A program made the translations under genes and the position numbers. Positions 1 to 8,016 of a stretch of 64,000 nucleotides of DNA are shown here, in pieces. The DNA is from an uncultured Bacteroides sp. (GTDB lineage Bacteria > Bacteroidota > Bacteroidia > Bacteroidales > UBA932), in NCBI GenBank assembly GCA_945874355.1, contig CAMCGB010000003.1, positions 124,001-188,000 on the forward strand, written 5' to 3'. Each line of letters opens with the position of its first letter. Within the stretch, counting starts at the first letter, position 1. The notes below the pieces were generated by a model. The model did not search any database, had not been told where the DNA came from, and was given only the letters and a program-made list of their open reading frames with translations.

Positions 1-1058
1 TCGTGGCGGTCGGCACCCTTGATAAGCACAGGCTCCCCGTTGACCAGAAGCTGCGAATTGACAATCTCGACCTTTCTGAATCCGACTTTAAGGGGTATGG
101 TTTCCGCGCCGCAAGACGCATACAGAGTGTAGAGATAAGGACTCTCGGCAGACCATTTTTTCACTTCTCCGGCTTTGAGCACAACTTCTCCTCCCGGGCA
201 GCTCTGCGAGGCCAGCTCCCTGCCTTCGGCATCCCTCAGGCTCAGGTTCACATTGACCTTGCCCTTGGTCTTCAGTCTCACCTTAAGCTCGGCTGTCCTG
301 TAATCCTTGTCAAAATCGGTTTCGACATTGATGTCTTCGATTCTGTTCTTCTGACGGGCATACAGGTAGCAGTCTCTTCCCACACCGCTAAGGCGGAAGA
401 AATCCTGATCCTCCAGATATGAGCCGTCACACCAGCGGAATACCTGGAAAGCAAAGCAGTTGACCTGTCCGGGCTTTACGTAGCGGGTGATATCGAACTC
501 TGCCTCCAGCTTGCTGTCTTCGCTGTATCCGACGAACTTACCGTTCACCCACAGGTAGATATTCGAAGTCACAGACCCGAAATGGGCAATGATATCCTTT
601 CCCTTCCAGTCGGCAGGTATGGTTATATTCCTCCTGTATGTGCCGGTATGGTTGTTCTCCACGGGCACTTCGGGAGGATTGCTATTGAACTGGTTTTCCC
701 AAGGGTAGCGCATATTCACATAAGTCGGGTCGCCGTAGCCGTTAAGCTCCCAAAGACCTGGCACGCGCATCTCGCCCCAAGCCCTGTCGTCGTAGTCCTG
801 ATTCTGTATGCCCTTCGGGAGAGCATCCGCGTCGCGGGTCCAGAGGAACTTCCACTTTCCATTGAGAGTCAGGTAGTTGGACGACCCTTCAGGCTTGAAA
901 TCAGAGGCTTTGGACTCGGACTCGTAAGCGAAGTAGTCGGCGTGCATCACAGAGCGGTTCACTTCATTCACTCTGGAATCCTGCCACTCGGTGAAACTCT
1001 GGGCCGAAGCGGCAAGGCCTAGCGCAGAGAGCAGGGTAATAAGGGTTAACTTTCTCAT
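1..1058 (-). CDS. GH2 family beta-galactosidase, N-terminal part (cut by window edge)
   Basis: The first 352 residues of a secreted glycoside hydrolase family 2 enzyme are visible; the C-terminal part with the catalytic glutamates lies outside the window. A signal peptide (MRKLTLITLLSALGLAASAQ) is followed by the sugar-binding jelly-roll domain, with the family-typical stretches GKWKFLW, PGLWELNGYGDPTYVN and WVNGKFVGYSEDSK. The immunoglobulin-like domain follows, and the visible part ends at GADRHE, the usual entry to the TIM barrel. The ATG at 1058 lies two bases after the stop of the GH92 gene, so it is translated from the same operon. It probably removes terminal beta-galactose from the glycan imported by the SusCD pair. 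The family assignment is firm; the substrate is inferred. Confidence 0.93.
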   Translation of the reverse strand, partial: MRKLTLITLLSALGLAASAQSFTEWQDSRVNEVNRSVMHADYFAYESESKASDFKPEGSSNYLTLNGKWKFLWTRDADALPKGIQNQDYDDRAWGEMRVPGLWELNGYGDPTYVNMRYPWENQFNSNPPEVPVENNHTGTYRRNITIPADWKGKDIIAHFGSVTSNIYLWVNGKFVGYSEDSKLEAEFDITRYVKPGQVNCFAFQVFRWCDGSYLEDQDFFRLSGVGRDCYLYARQKNRIEDINVETDFDKDYRTAELKVRLKTKGKVNVNLSLRDAEGRELASQSCPGGEVVLKAGEVKKWSAESPYLYTLYASCGAETIPLKVGFRKVEIVNSQLLVNGEPVLIKGADRH

Positions 1059-1060
1059 AA

Positions 1061-4000
1061 TTATTGGTTTATTCGTTTATACCAGTGGTTTTTCAATTCA
1101 TTCCAATCTACATAGCCATCCTCATCGGGAAGAGAGCTGATACGCGCCGGACGTTCGTTCAGCAGCAGTTTCACCTTAACGTCGGACGCCTTTTTGCCAC
1201 GCACAAAATACAGCTGCAGGTTTGCAGCCATAGGAGAGAGCTCGAACTCCTGCCATACTCTCCAGAAATTCTCCCCGTCTGTGCTTTGCGCATCAGCGCC
1301 TTCAACCCCCATAAGGGCCAGCAGGCGAAGAAGGTTGGTATCGTGCCCGAAACGAAGGTCCAGTTCGGGGCCCTCGCCGTTCAATGCGCTGTCGGTCCTC
1401 GAGATGATGTCTTCCAGAAGGCTGCGGGCGCTCTGAAGGCCGACTGAAGAGTTGTCAGGGCAGTCAGCGTTAATCTTATACATACGATAATTGACTGTCC
1501 TCCAGACAGAAAACAGTTCTTCGGGAGTGAAGTAACGGATAAAATTCTCGTCCGAGGGGATATCCTGCATACCTACAGCCACCCAATATATCTGCTCCAT
1601 CAGGGTCCTGGGATCCCGGATCAGAGAAGGGTTCTTGAAAAGCGAGCGCATAAGCCTTTCAGGGCGCACGTTGCGGTTCCTGAACTGCTGCCATTCGCCC
1701 TTGCGCCAGGGAGCATCTTCACTGCCGTAGGCTTTGACTTCAGGGCTGTTGTAGGCCAAAACGGCCATATTGGCCTCATCCGAGTTCTTTTCTATGCTGA
1801 GACTGCTGTCAAGCGAAGAGAGAGTGCCGCAGAAGGCCTCCATACTCTCAATGCAACGCCCGGAAGTGCTCGAACGGGCATACACCCTGGCCCCGTTCAT
1901 TAATGCAGCGCCGCGGTCAAACATCCTGCGGGCAATCTCGCTGTGCTGCTGTCGGCCTATCTCGGAGAGCTCTCCTCCCCTACCGCTGACTTTAGGCCAC
2001 AGGGAACGCATATCGGAAAGCAGGCTAAGGCCCTCGGAAGTGAGGTTACGGCCCCTGTTCTGTTCCTCCAGAAGGTCCAGAAGGGTCTTATAGCGGCTGT
2101 CCTCAGTAAGGTAGCGGGAGCCGTGGCGCCCGTAATGGCTTATATAACAAAGGGAATATCCGCGGGGGACATCCAAACTTCCGCAATCAGCAAGGCTGCC
2201 TGGATAGGAGCGATAGATGCCGCCCGAGAGTTCGGGATCAGAAAGAATACGCACCCGTTGCGGATCCTGGGAGGAGAAAGTCCAGTCCACCTCCAGAGGG
2301 TTGGAGCTCATCTTCCAGACCAAAGGCAGCTCAGGATTGTCAAGAATCCATACCTGGGCGCCTTCATTAAGGTCCCGTGCGTGGATAAGAGGCAGGCCCA
2401 GGGCCATATCAAGGCTGTCGACAAGAGCCCAGTCTGTATAGGAGAAGCGGCAGCGGCCCTTTATTTTAAGCTCCTGCAGGCTTCGGGTCGGGAACACGGC
2501 AAACAGGCTGGCATCATCCAAAATCTCAGTGTTTCCATCTATCGGCATACTGAACGAAAGCTTCGAGGCTTCTTCCAAAGCCTTTGAGCTCATCCGGTAT
2601 TCTCCCTTCTGATAATGCAAGTTGCGCTCTATCCCCCATTTGAAAACAAGCGTGGAGCCGGAGCGGAACAGATCCACATCATAGCGCCGGGTCTGACCGT
2701 GAAGCGAACAGGTCATACGGAGCTTTTCAAGCACCCTTTCGCCGGATATTTCTACCACGCCCTGCTTTTCTTCTTCAGTATGGGTCTTTGAGGCAGCCGC
2801 GCCTTTCATCCTGCCCATCTTCAGGACCAGCTTCCCGCCATTGAGAATATCTTCGTGACTTAGGCGAAAATCCTTGATTTTCTTGCCGTTGAGAGTGGCG
2901 CTCACGACCCTTGTACGTCTGTCGGAAAGCCCCCGCGCCTCAATTGTAAAGGTCTTTCCGTTCGGAAGATTGAAGACAGTTTTCTTTACTGAAGGAGTAT
3001 GGATAAGATACACACTCTCCCCCGCCAGAGGATACAGGCCGCTCAGATGGAAGCACAGCCAGGAGGACATAGCTCCCGAATCGTCGTTGCCGGGAAGCCC
3101 GAGAGGCGAATCGCCGAAGTGGTTGCGGATAATGTCCAGCACTCTTACGGAAGACATCTCCGGCGCATCTGTCCAGTGATAGAGACAGGGACTCAGGAAC
3201 GAAGGTTCATTGTTTACATTGTAGTAGCCTCCCTCAAAGAAGCGGTCCAGCCTGGAGCGGAAAGCCTGCTCACCTCCGCACATCTGCTTGAGTCCCTCAA
3301 CATCGTGGGGTATGCTCAGAGAGTACTCCCAGGAGCTGGCCTCATAGAAAAAGCTGCTCCACCATTTGGTGTACCAGGGCCCTTCGAAGGTCGTAGGAGT
3401 ATATAGGTATTTGGGACTGCGCAGCTGTGAATGCCCGAAAGTGAGGCTGTCCAAAAAGTTGCCCTCAGCGTCGCGGGGCATGATGAAGCCCCTGACTCCG
3501 TCCATCTGAAGATCTTCCCTCCAGAGATTCTTCCAGTTCGAAGAGCGCTGAAGATATTTGTCCGCAATAGCGTCCTGTCCCAGGCCGCGTGCCACAGTCG
3601 CAATGGCATAGTCACAGAGGGAGTATTCTACCGTACGGTTGCCTGCGCGGGGAATGCCCCAGGGAATGTAGCCCAGGGTGTTATACTCTTCAAGTCCTCC
3701 CCTGCCGTGGGCCTCGTCATCCTCGGGGGCGACTTCTGCATCCTTAATCATCGCTTCGAGCGCCAGGCGATAATCTATGCCTTCTATGCCCTTTACAAAC
3801 GCGTCGGCAATCACGATTTCGGCGTTCGAGCCTCCCTGGGTGCGTCCGTTGGAGTTGCCGCTGCGGGCATCGGGCATATAGCCGTCCATCTTGTAGATAT
3901 TCAGAAGTGAGTTCACAATGTCCCTCTCCCTGTCGGGGTCTAGAAGAGTAATCAATGGAGTTGATGTGCGATAGGTGTCCCATATCGCATAGTAGTCGTC

Positions 4001-4996
4001 GTAATATACTCCTTCGCAGCCTTCGAGCTCGCCTGTCCTACAGGCAGGCATCAGCATAGTGTGATAAAGACCCGTGTAGTACATCCTCAGGTACTGTTCG
4101 GAGCTGAAGGAGTTGAAGTTTTTCTTAGGACTGATTTCGACCCTGGACAGGATGCTGTTCCAGCTGTCCAGGCACTCCCGGCGCACGGAGTCGAAGTCCT
4201 TGTCCAGCACTGTAGAGAGGTTTTCTCTCGCTTTGTCGATACTCAGGAACGAAATTCCTATCCTGATGTTGGCTTCTTTTGCTTCAAGTTTCAGGTCTGC
4301 CCCGCTTTTACCCTCAGGCGTACGGAAGGACTCGCTCGAAGCAAAGGGAACGTCGCTTTTGAGACAGAAATACACGGTGTACTCGCCTCCGTTGTTCCAG
4401 CCTCCGCTCAGACTCTGGCTTCCGACCACGGTAGTGCTGTCTTCCACGCGGCATTCGGAGCGCACAAACTGCTGGGCCTCACGGGCTTTAGGAACGGGAT
4501 TCTCGCCGAGGAAAAAGCCGCAGTCCACCCTCAGATATCCGCCCAGGGCATCCGGATAGCTGATGCGGTACACACTTGCCCTTTCTGCAGTGGTGATTTC
4601 TGTCTTTATCGAGTTCTCTTCAAACTCTGTCGCATAATAGCCCAGCTCAATCTTCTCCCATTTCCTATGGGCCCAGACCTCGGAACGGGGCTCCCCCGTA
4701 TAAGGCTGGATGAGGATATTTCCGTATTTGGGGCCACCACCTGTGCCGCTCACGTGTACCTGGGCGAAGCCGTCCACCCTTTCGGGCATAGGCAGCCAGC
4801 CGGAGTTTGGTTTGGATGTGCAGTCGGGCGACGGTTTAACCATCCCGTAAGGACAGCTGGGACCGATAAACACCCTCCCCAGCCCCTCGGAGCCTATTTT
4901 GGGGTCTACATAAGAAGCAGGGTTAGCCTGGGCGTAAATGTTAAGGGAAAACGCAAGGCAGCAAAGCAGCGAAGCAAGGGCAGAGAGGAGTTTCAT
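1061..4996 (-). CDS. GH92 alpha-mannosidase fused to a histidine acid phosphatase domain
   Basis: This secreted protein of 1311 residues has a signal peptide (residues 1-23). Residues about 28-760 form a GH92 exo-alpha-mannosidase, recognised by the aromatic stretch YYAIWDTYRTSTPL (336-349), SNAEIVIADAF (390-400) and the catalytic GNDDSGAMSSW block (636-646). A beta-rich linker follows. Residues about 925-1310 look like a histidine acid phosphatase of the inositol-polyphosphate phosphatase type, with GRHGSR at 956-961 carrying the nucleophilic His and FGHDTNLLRL near 1216 carrying the second His-Asp pair. Ordinary GH92 enzymes are about 750 residues. The start codon overlaps the GH28 stop as ATGA. 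The fusion suggests removal of phosphate and mannose from the same phosphorylated glycan; that coupling is inference. Confidence 0.9.
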   Translation of the reverse strand: MKLLSALASLLCCLAFSLNIYAQANPASYVDPKIGSEGLGRVFIGPSCPYGMVKPSPDCTSKPNSGWLPMPERVDGFAQVHVSGTGGGPKYGNILIQPYTGEPRSEVWAHRKWEKIELGYYATEFEENSIKTEITTAERASVYRISYPDALGGYLRVDCGFFLGENPVPKAREAQQFVRSECRVEDSTTVVGSQSLSGGWNNGGEYTVYFCLKSDVPFASSESFRTPEGKSGADLKLEAKEANIRIGISFLSIDKARENLSTVLDKDFDSVRRECLDSWNSILSRVEISPKKNFNSFSSEQYLRMYYTGLYHTMLMPACRTGELEGCEGVYYDDYYAIWDTYRTSTPLITLLDPDRERDIVNSLLNIYKMDGYMPDARSGNSNGRTQGGSNAEIVIADAFVKGIEGIDYRLALEAMIKDAEVAPEDDEAHGRGGLEEYNTLGYIPWGIPRAGNRTVEYSLCDYAIATVARGLGQDAIADKYLQRSSNWKNLWREDLQMDGVRGFIMPRDAEGNFLDSLTFGHSQLRSPKYLYTPTTFEGPWYTKWWSSFFYEASSWEYSLSIPHDVEGLKQMCGGEQAFRSRLDRFFEGGYYNVNNEPSFLSPCLYHWTDAPEMSSVRVLDIIRNHFGDSPLGLPGNDDSGAMSSWLCFHLSGLYPLAGESVYLIHTPSVKKTVFNLPNGKTFTIEARGLSDRRTRVVSATLNGKKIKDFRLSHEDILNGGKLVLKMGRMKGAAASKTHTEEEKQGVVEISGERVLEKLRMTCSLHGQTRRYDVDLFRSGSTLVFKWGIERNLHYQKGEYRMSSKALEEASKLSFSMPIDGNTEILDDASLFAVFPTRSLQELKIKGRCRFSYTDWALVDSLDMALGLPLIHARDLNEGAQVWILDNPELPLVWKMSSNPLEVDWTFSSQDPQRVRILSDPELSGGIYRSYPGSLADCGSLDVPRGYSLCYISHYGRHGSRYLTEDSRYKTLLDLLEEQNRGRNLTSEGLSLLSDMRSLWPKVSGRGGELSEIGRQQHSEIARRMFDRGAALMNGARVYARSSTSGRCIESMEAFCGTLSSLDSSLSIEKNSDEANMAVLAYNSPEVKAYGSEDAPWRKGEWQQFRNRNVRPERLMRSLFKNPSLIRDPRTLMEQIYWVAVGMQDIPSDENFIRYFTPEELFSVWRTVNYRMYKINADCPDNSSVGLQSARSLLEDIISRTDSALNGEGPELDLRFGHDTNLLRLLALMGVEGADAQSTDGENFWRVWQEFELSPMAANLQLYFVRGKKASDVKVKLLLNERPARISSLPDEDGYVDWNELKNHWYKRINQ

Positions 4997-6321
4997 CGTA
5001 TTTTTTGTCCGTCAATATAAATGTTCCTGGCCTGTTCAATGTAAAGATTGCCTTCCGGGGCTGCAACGAAGCCTTCACCCTTGCAGGGACGGCGGTCATA
5101 CACTCCCCCGGGATATTTGTCGCTCTGGTGACGCTTGAAACTTACATTCTCAAAACGTATGTCGTTGACCTTGTCCGGGGTATCACCACCTATAAAGGCT
5201 CCGTTCTCACTGTCGCAGAAGATGTTGATAAAGCTGATTCCGCTTACCTCTCCGCAACTTCCTTCAGTTGCGCCAGCGGGAAAGCGCCAGTTGGCATCCT
5301 TATGGTTAGCCGTAGCGCGCGGATAGCTGGTGACATAGATGGGCTCGGCCTTTCCCCACCATACGTCGCTGAACAGCCTGCCTTCCACCTGCATATTGCT
5401 GAACACTATATCTTTTACTGTGCCCTCGTCGCGGTTCTGGATGCCGATACCGCGGTTCGAAGCACGTATGATGCAGTTGTCGAAGAGTACATTGCTGATA
5501 CGGTCCATATTCTCCGAACCAATCTTGACGGCGCAGGAGCGGCTGGTCATTATACAATTGGTGACTACCACATCCTCGCAGGGGCCATACTCCTCAAATT
5601 CACGGCGGTTCTTCAGGCAGATGCAGTCGTCTCCGCTCTCGATAAAGCAGTTGCTGATGCGCACTTTGCGGCTGTGGTCTATGTCTATGCCGTCTCCGTT
5701 ACGGACTTTAAGGTTGTTCAGAAGGCTGATTCCATCGATATTCACGTCGCAGCAGCCCACCAGATGGACGGTCCAGTACGCTCCGTTGCGTATGGTCAAA
5801 TCCCTGATATTCAGCTTATTCACCCCATATAAGGTAAGCACGTGAGGGCGAGGGTCAAAGCCGGGGTCCGCAAGAGGCTTGAGCTCATAGCTGTCCTCAA
5901 GCTCCGCTCCCATAAAGGCTATGGCATTGCCGTCTATCGTTCCGCTGCCGCTCAGGCTGATATTCTCCGCATCACGGGCGTATAGCCAAAGCATACCTTC
6001 GCCGCGGTTCTCTCTGAAAGCGCTGAGCTTGTATATGCTCTCGTCGGGATTTGCCTTCAGTACGCTCCCCGGCTCGAAATGATAGTCGATATTGCCCTTG
6101 AGCTCCAACGGGCCACAGAGGAACTCTTTCCCGGCAGGGAACAGCACCGTTCCGCCGCCTGCACTGCTGCATTTGTCTATGGCTTTCTGAATGGCCGCGC
6201 AGTCGTCGGCGAGTCCGTCTCCTTTGGCGCCGAAGCGGGTCACGTCATACACGCTCCCGGTCTCTCGGCAGCAGCCCAGCAGGCAGACTCCTGCGGCAAT
6301 GATGGTCAAAATGCGTTTCAT
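4993..6321 (-). CDS. GH28 family polygalacturonase-like lipoprotein
   Basis: A right-handed beta-helix glycosidase of family GH28. It opens with YDVTRFGAKGDGLADD, the usual N-terminal signature, and carries the active-site motifs NGDGIDID and SGDDCICLK, then SRSCAVKIGSE and GIGIQNRDEG. The common SHG motif is replaced by SRS, so the exact substrate may not be plain polygalacturonan. The ATG at 6321 is preferred over an earlier in-frame start because it gives a lipoprotein signal (MKRILTIIAAGVCLLGC). The enzyme is therefore expected on the cell surface or the periplasmic face. It sits between susD and the GH92 gene and is translationally coupled to the latter by an ATGA overlap. Confidence 0.92.
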   Translation of the reverse strand: MKRILTIIAAGVCLLGCCRETGSVYDVTRFGAKGDGLADDCAAIQKAIDKCSSAGGGTVLFPAGKEFLCGPLELKGNIDYHFEPGSVLKANPDESIYKLSAFRENRGEGMLWLYARDAENISLSGSGTIDGNAIAFMGAELEDSYELKPLADPGFDPRPHVLTLYGVNKLNIRDLTIRNGAYWTVHLVGCCDVNIDGISLLNNLKVRNGDGIDIDHSRKVRISNCFIESGDDCICLKNRREFEEYGPCEDVVVTNCIMTSRSCAVKIGSENMDRISNVLFDNCIIRASNRGIGIQNRDEGTVKDIVFSNMQVEGRLFSDVWWGKAEPIYVTSYPRATANHKDANWRFPAGATEGSCGEVSGISFINIFCDSENGAFIGGDTPDKVNDIRFENVSFKRHQSDKYPGGVYDRRPCKGEGFVAAPEGNLYIEQARNIYIDGQKIR

Positions 6322-6336
6322 ATCTTTGGAAACATA

Positions 6337-6364
6337 AGGGCGGATGACCGAAGCCGTCCGCCCT
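6337..6364 (-). promoter_or_regulatory. Intra-operon hairpin with UUCG tetraloop between susD and GH28
   Basis: Read on the minus strand, arms AGGGCGGA and TCCGCCCT enclose a second short stem closed by a UUCG tetraloop. No T-run follows, so it is not a classical terminator. Such a hairpin after susD could protect the susCD part of the transcript or weaken transcription of the enzyme genes behind it. That role is inferred; the hairpin itself is plain in the sequence. Confidence 0.6.
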
Positions 6365-6385
6365 AATAGCGTTATTATCAATATA

Positions 6386-8002
6386 TTAATATCCAGGGTT
6401 CTGCTCCCAGCCAGCGTTGAGGTCAAGCATCTCCTTCTCTATAGGGAAGATTCTGTGGCGCTTGTCGAAGTTTGCGTCAGGGAAGTCGCTGTAGTGAGGG
6501 AAGAACTGATCCTCAAAGTGGCCGAAGCGGATCATGTCGTTGCGTCTCCAGTTCTCATCGAAGAACTCGCGACCTCTCTCCTGGTAGATATCCTCAAGAG
6601 TAGGTTCTTTCGAGATTACGGGAGCCTTGGCGTATGAGCGGATCTGATTGAAGAGATCCATAGCACCATCCTGACCCGAGCGTACAAGTGCCTCTGCCTT
6701 GGTAAGAAGGATGTCGGCGTAACGGAAGATAGGAAGGTCGTTGCTCTGGTTGCGTCCGTTGTTGTAATCGGTAGGAACGATGAACCACTTGATTGAGTGG
6801 TAGCCCTGCATATATGAAGCGTTAGTATTGCCGACGTCGATGGTGTTGTCGACTTTTGCAAGGGTGATTTCCTTTGTGAACACTACGGGAGCATCTTTGT
6901 ACATAAATACCTCTTCTGTAGGAAGCAGGGTCTTAGCGTCACGGTTATATACCGTTCCTGCGAGAATGTTGAGATTTCTCTGGTCACCTTCGAGGCAGTA
7001 GAGCTCAGCGAACTCAGGGGTTACAACCATATTGCCACCGAAAGACTGGGTAAACTTCTCGCTGGAGCCGTAGTAGTTCGGAAGCATATTCTTAAGCTGC
7101 TTGAATGAACGTGGACGGGCATACTGTAAACCGGTGCGGTTGATGGCATCGTAAGGCATTGCGTAGATGAAGTCTTCTACGTGAGGACCGTTGTTGGGGG
7201 CAAACTTGAAGCGATACTCCATCGATCCGAGGTTGAAAAGACCGCTGCCTATGATTTCGTCGCAGTGGGAGATACAGTCGGCAAGCTTCTCGTTGTAAGC
7301 GGTGGCTGCATCGTACTGGTCAACCGAATCAGCGGTATATACAGCCCAGTTGATATAGAGTTTCACGAGCAAGGCCTCAGCCATCCAGCGGGTCGGCTTG
7401 CCATAGGTGTTGGCGCTGACCTCGGTGGTAAGTACAGGGATAATCTCAAGGAGCTCTGACTCAATCCAGCGGGCAACATCAGCTCTGGGTGAACGCTGAA
7501 CGGTCTCACCTTCTTTAGCTGTGCCGTCAAGGATAGGAGCGTCACCGAAAGAATCCATAAGGATCCAGGTGAAGTATGCCCTGATGGCACGGGCAGGAGC
7601 GGTCATCTTCACAGAAGCTCCGCTTCCGAGGTTCTTGATGATCTCGTTAGCCTTGGTGATACCTGCAGCAACCTCTGAGTACCAGTCGAGAGAAGCATCC
7701 TCGTTGGTGTTGCAGTGAAGAGCAGTATGAGCGTAAGTACCTGAATCATAGTAGCCTCCGTCAAATGCCAGGGCGGTAAACTCATCGGAAGAGAGGCACT
7801 GGGCCTCCATATAGCGGCGTCCGAGAGTACCTGCAAGGTGGAAATAAACATCAGACATCTGAGCCTCCACCAGAATCATAGGATCGACTCCGCTGTTCTC
7901 GCTGGGGTCTTTGGTGTACTGGGAATCCGGAGTCACATTAAGGTCCACACAACCCACGAGGGACACCAGTACTGCAGCGAACAATAATTTAATATTTTTC
8001 AT
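6386..8002 (-). CDS. susD: SusD-family glycan-binding lipoprotein
   Basis: A surface lipoprotein of 538 residues (MKNIKLLFAAVLVSLVGC, acylated Cys at 18) that forms the lid of the outer-membrane glycan importer made with the neighbouring SusC. It has the helical TPR-like SusD fold signatures: an N-terminal NVTPDSQ-type segment, IRAYFTWILMDSFGDAPI near 165, a kinked middle region, and the C-terminal EDIYQERGREFFDENWRRNDMIRF that is diagnostic for the family. It ends in NAGWEQNPGY, the usual way for this family. It lies 14 bases after susC. Ligand specificity cannot be read from the sequence. Confidence 0.95.
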   Translation of the reverse strand: MKNIKLLFAAVLVSLVGCVDLNVTPDSQYTKDPSENSGVDPMILVEAQMSDVYFHLAGTLGRRYMEAQCLSSDEFTALAFDGGYYDSGTYAHTALHCNTNEDASLDWYSEVAAGITKANEIIKNLGSGASVKMTAPARAIRAYFTWILMDSFGDAPILDGTAKEGETVQRSPRADVARWIESELLEIIPVLTTEVSANTYGKPTRWMAEALLVKLYINWAVYTADSVDQYDAATAYNEKLADCISHCDEIIGSGLFNLGSMEYRFKFAPNNGPHVEDFIYAMPYDAINRTGLQYARPRSFKQLKNMLPNYYGSSEKFTQSFGGNMVVTPEFAELYCLEGDQRNLNILAGTVYNRDAKTLLPTEEVFMYKDAPVVFTKEITLAKVDNTIDVGNTNASYMQGYHSIKWFIVPTDYNNGRNQSNDLPIFRYADILLTKAEALVRSGQDGAMDLFNQIRSYAKAPVISKEPTLEDIYQERGREFFDENWRRNDMIRFGHFEDQFFPHYSDFPDANFDKRHRIFPIEKEMLDLNAGWEQNPGY

Positions 8003-8016
8003 ATCCTTGCTGTCAA

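Noticed and set aside
5005..5832. Plus-strand frame of 275 codons opposite GH28
   Set aside because: Shadow of the GH28 gene, with no start signal or domain.
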